Below are positions 21,901-22,426 of a stretch of 22,426 nucleotides of DNA, piece after piece; the first letter of the stretch is position 1, and each line of letters opens with the position of its first letter. The notes beneath the pieces were generated by a model. The model saw nothing but the letters and a program-made list of their open reading frames with translations. It ran no database searches and was not told the DNA's origin. The translations under genes were made by a program, and so were the position numbers. The DNA comes from a virus. The stretch spans positions 1 through 22,426 of IMG/VR virus record IMGVR_UViG_3300006789_000193. One strand, given 5' to 3'.

Positions 21901-22426
21901 CTCAATTTGTTGTAGATTACCACCAAACAGTTGAGGGACGACTTACAGCAAATTCAGATCTTTATGCAGAAAGTAATGTTAATTTAAAAGGCAATGTATA
22001 TGTTTCAGCCACAGGTGGCTCATTAGATGCTAATTTATTTGTTACTGAATCTACTGATGGTAATGGCGCAAACGTTAGGAATGTAAAATCATTGGAGGTA
22101 GATGCAATAAGTGGGCGTAGTGCTTTTGGAAACACAATTGCAATATCTACCAGTAATTTAACAATCAATAGTAACATAATTAATAACACAACAACCATGG
22201 CTGATACTGATTATACATCAATAATCACTGAACAAAGAGGACATTATAACCAAACTGTATATGGTACACCTTTTTCAGATTTAGGTATAACTCAGAGTGC
22301 AAGTGCTAACACTGAATTAAGTGCTACTTATGTAGGTGGTGTGTTAGCAGGACCAAGTGGCGATAACTTCCCAGCAGATGGTACAATAACAACAACAGCA
22401 GGCAGTAATGTAGTACAATTAACAGG
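18918..22426 (+). CDS. Giant repeat-containing tail fibre protein (partial, runs off window)
   Basis: The frame is open from ATG 18918 (AGGAG 4 bp upstream) to the edge, at least 1169 residues. Residues 1-45 are Val/Ser/Asn-rich. From about 50 to 560 it carries tandem motifs GSLAYDxxTGVxTYTGP (about eight copies) and DLxEGTxNLYFTxxRxRxNIS (three copies), known from marine phage fibres. A non-repetitive domain at about 705-835 (EDIAKGDAVYISGGTGDN ... GNVVIYGEITSYDTTSFTTG) looks like a beta-barrel module. Later parts are beta-rich and rich in Ser/Asn/Thr, probably the shaft near the receptor-binding tip. The tip and any self-cleaving chaperone domain lie outside the window. Confidence 0.85.
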   Translation, partial: MANIIVSVSEPTINVDSTNNTVNVSTTTSNVSVSNISVVSNSQIRQGISVSNLGGFGNLAYDNSASSNGVIQYTGVSNSDIYSTITTTNVSGYGNIAFDQTNGDIEYTGVAQSDIRGSISNVGAINYDTGTGEIGVDGAAIFTARSTDDLSEGVTNLYFSNTRVRSNISVTDAGGDGSLAYDNTTGVFTYTGPSQAEVLAHFSNVSPINLEANGQISVDESAIFSGKTTDDLTEGTTNLYFTPARVRSNISLTTNSPSGNGSLTYDNSTGVFDFTPAATNSLTNADVKTFIEANGLDASANLTTTANTSAAHGTFTGATSLTATGNVSIGGNLDVTGNINSETVVDLFVEDRNITLQYGTVGSPSANSQVFVDRGSSANTYIKWDEGSDSWKFSNDGSTEYKIPTSTSDLAEGTNLYFTAARARGNISVTDSGGDGSLAYDSGTGVITYTGPSAAETRAHISVTDAGGLGSAAYDSGTGVITYTGPADSDVRGLVSTTTTSASGGGSLAYDSGTGVFTFAPADLSSTVSLTDFSVTTGTTTSGNSSLAYDNTSGVFTFKPVDIEVLTGVDYGSTPTGNPTGTIDYKTRSISNVSAIQGSNTGSFLELAGNITSYAAGAPHYIHYDYVRSKLSMLTNSIAFDAGTAGTDDGIINLANGVLSSSVFTALQSDNAQANIDNFGNINATYFHGDGSNITNVTSDVTSENIVRVCIAGEDIAKGDAVYISGGTGDNPEVSKADADDAAKMPAFGIAKEAISSSSTGNVVIYGEITSYDTTSFTTGDSLFVSTTPGSLTNSAPTGESSLLQKIGKVIKGGSPGGKITVTGAGRTNATPNLNDGNIFIGNASNQATTAVFADELLAYDGNSSISNLTALSNVFMPSTVGSQNSGRSARVQPVFFNGSNVEPQSSIPLTRYGLNKQSLSGYQVYGPAMDASHDVEMQDKLVPIWTFKTSDNITTDTTDAWGMYFEWPDGNSSGTGNLLLAKPSTYSGGFLNNTQFVVDYHQTVEGRLTANSDLYAESNVNLKGNVYVSATGGSLDANLFVTESTDGNGANVRNVKSLEVDAISGRSAFGNTIAISTSNLTINSNIINNTTTMADTDYTSIITEQRGHYNQTVYGTPFSDLGITQSASANTELSATYVGGVLAGPSGDNFPADGTITTTAGSNVVQLT
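19075..20600 (+). repeat. Tandem repeat array inside the tail fibre gene
   Basis: About eight GSLAYD-type units lie near 19078, 19190, 19437, 19690, 20213, 20317, 20428 and 20540. Three DLxEGTxNLYFT units lie near 19363, 19608 and 20140. Units at 20213-20480 are nearly identical at the DNA level (tagcatatgattcaggtac and close variants), pointing to recent duplication, while those before 19450 have diverged more. Confidence 0.75.

Noticed and set aside
1-22426. CRISPR arrays, insertion sequences, integrase or attachment sites
   Set aside because: I saw no regularly spaced direct repeats with spacers, no transposase-like protein and no integrase in the window; the only tandem repeats are the coding repeats of the fibre gene.

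Overview
The window is a contiguous piece of a tailed double-stranded DNA phage genome. It holds the packaging, head and tail modules in the usual order: small and large terminase, portal, scaffold, major capsid protein, head-tail adaptor, tail terminator, tail tube, tail assembly chaperones with a frameshift, tape measure, distal tail proteins, hub, tail-fibre chaperone, and a very long tail fibre that runs off the right edge. The lambda-like tail order and a 629-residue tape measure point to a siphovirus with a long non-contractile tail, roughly 90-95 nm by the usual 0.15 nm per residue. The DNA is AT-rich. The fibre repeats (DLxEGTxNLYFT and GSLAYDxxTGVxTYTG types) resemble those of marine phages, so a marine bacterial host is likely; this is inference.

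Layout. 1-461: mostly non-coding, several RNA hairpins, a candidate promoter and a GATAAATA box. 462-3819 (+): terS, a cloverleaf-like RNA element, terL, then five small genes, including an isochorismatase-like protein and a two-helix membrane protein (holin candidate). 3803-5182 (-): an antisense operon of five small genes, including a double helix-turn-helix protein, driven by a near-consensus sigma70 promoter (TTGACA-17-TATAGT). 5262-5471: terminator-flanked, hairpin-dense non-coding DNA, a candidate structured RNA. 5529-18333 (+): the head and tail operon, starting with a portal gene that probably uses a TTG start. 18406-22426 (+): a small tail protein and the giant repeat-rich fibre, behind another GATAAATA box.

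The head and tail genes are tightly packed, with repeated TAATG stop/start overlaps. A lambda-type slippery heptamer GGGAAAG directly before the stop codon links the two tail chaperone frames. A GNAT acetyltransferase sits where lambda has its K and I genes, between the L-like and J-like tail genes.

The most striking signal is compositional. Scanning every GC dinucleotide by eye, I find no copy of AGCT, AGCG, CGCT or CGCG (the self-complementary degenerate site MGCK) in 22.4 kb, where composition predicts on the order of 100-200. GCWGC is also nearly absent (one copy) while GCSGC is common. This suggests strong selection against a DNA site, for example by a host restriction system or a phage-encoded host-DNA-cutting nuclease.
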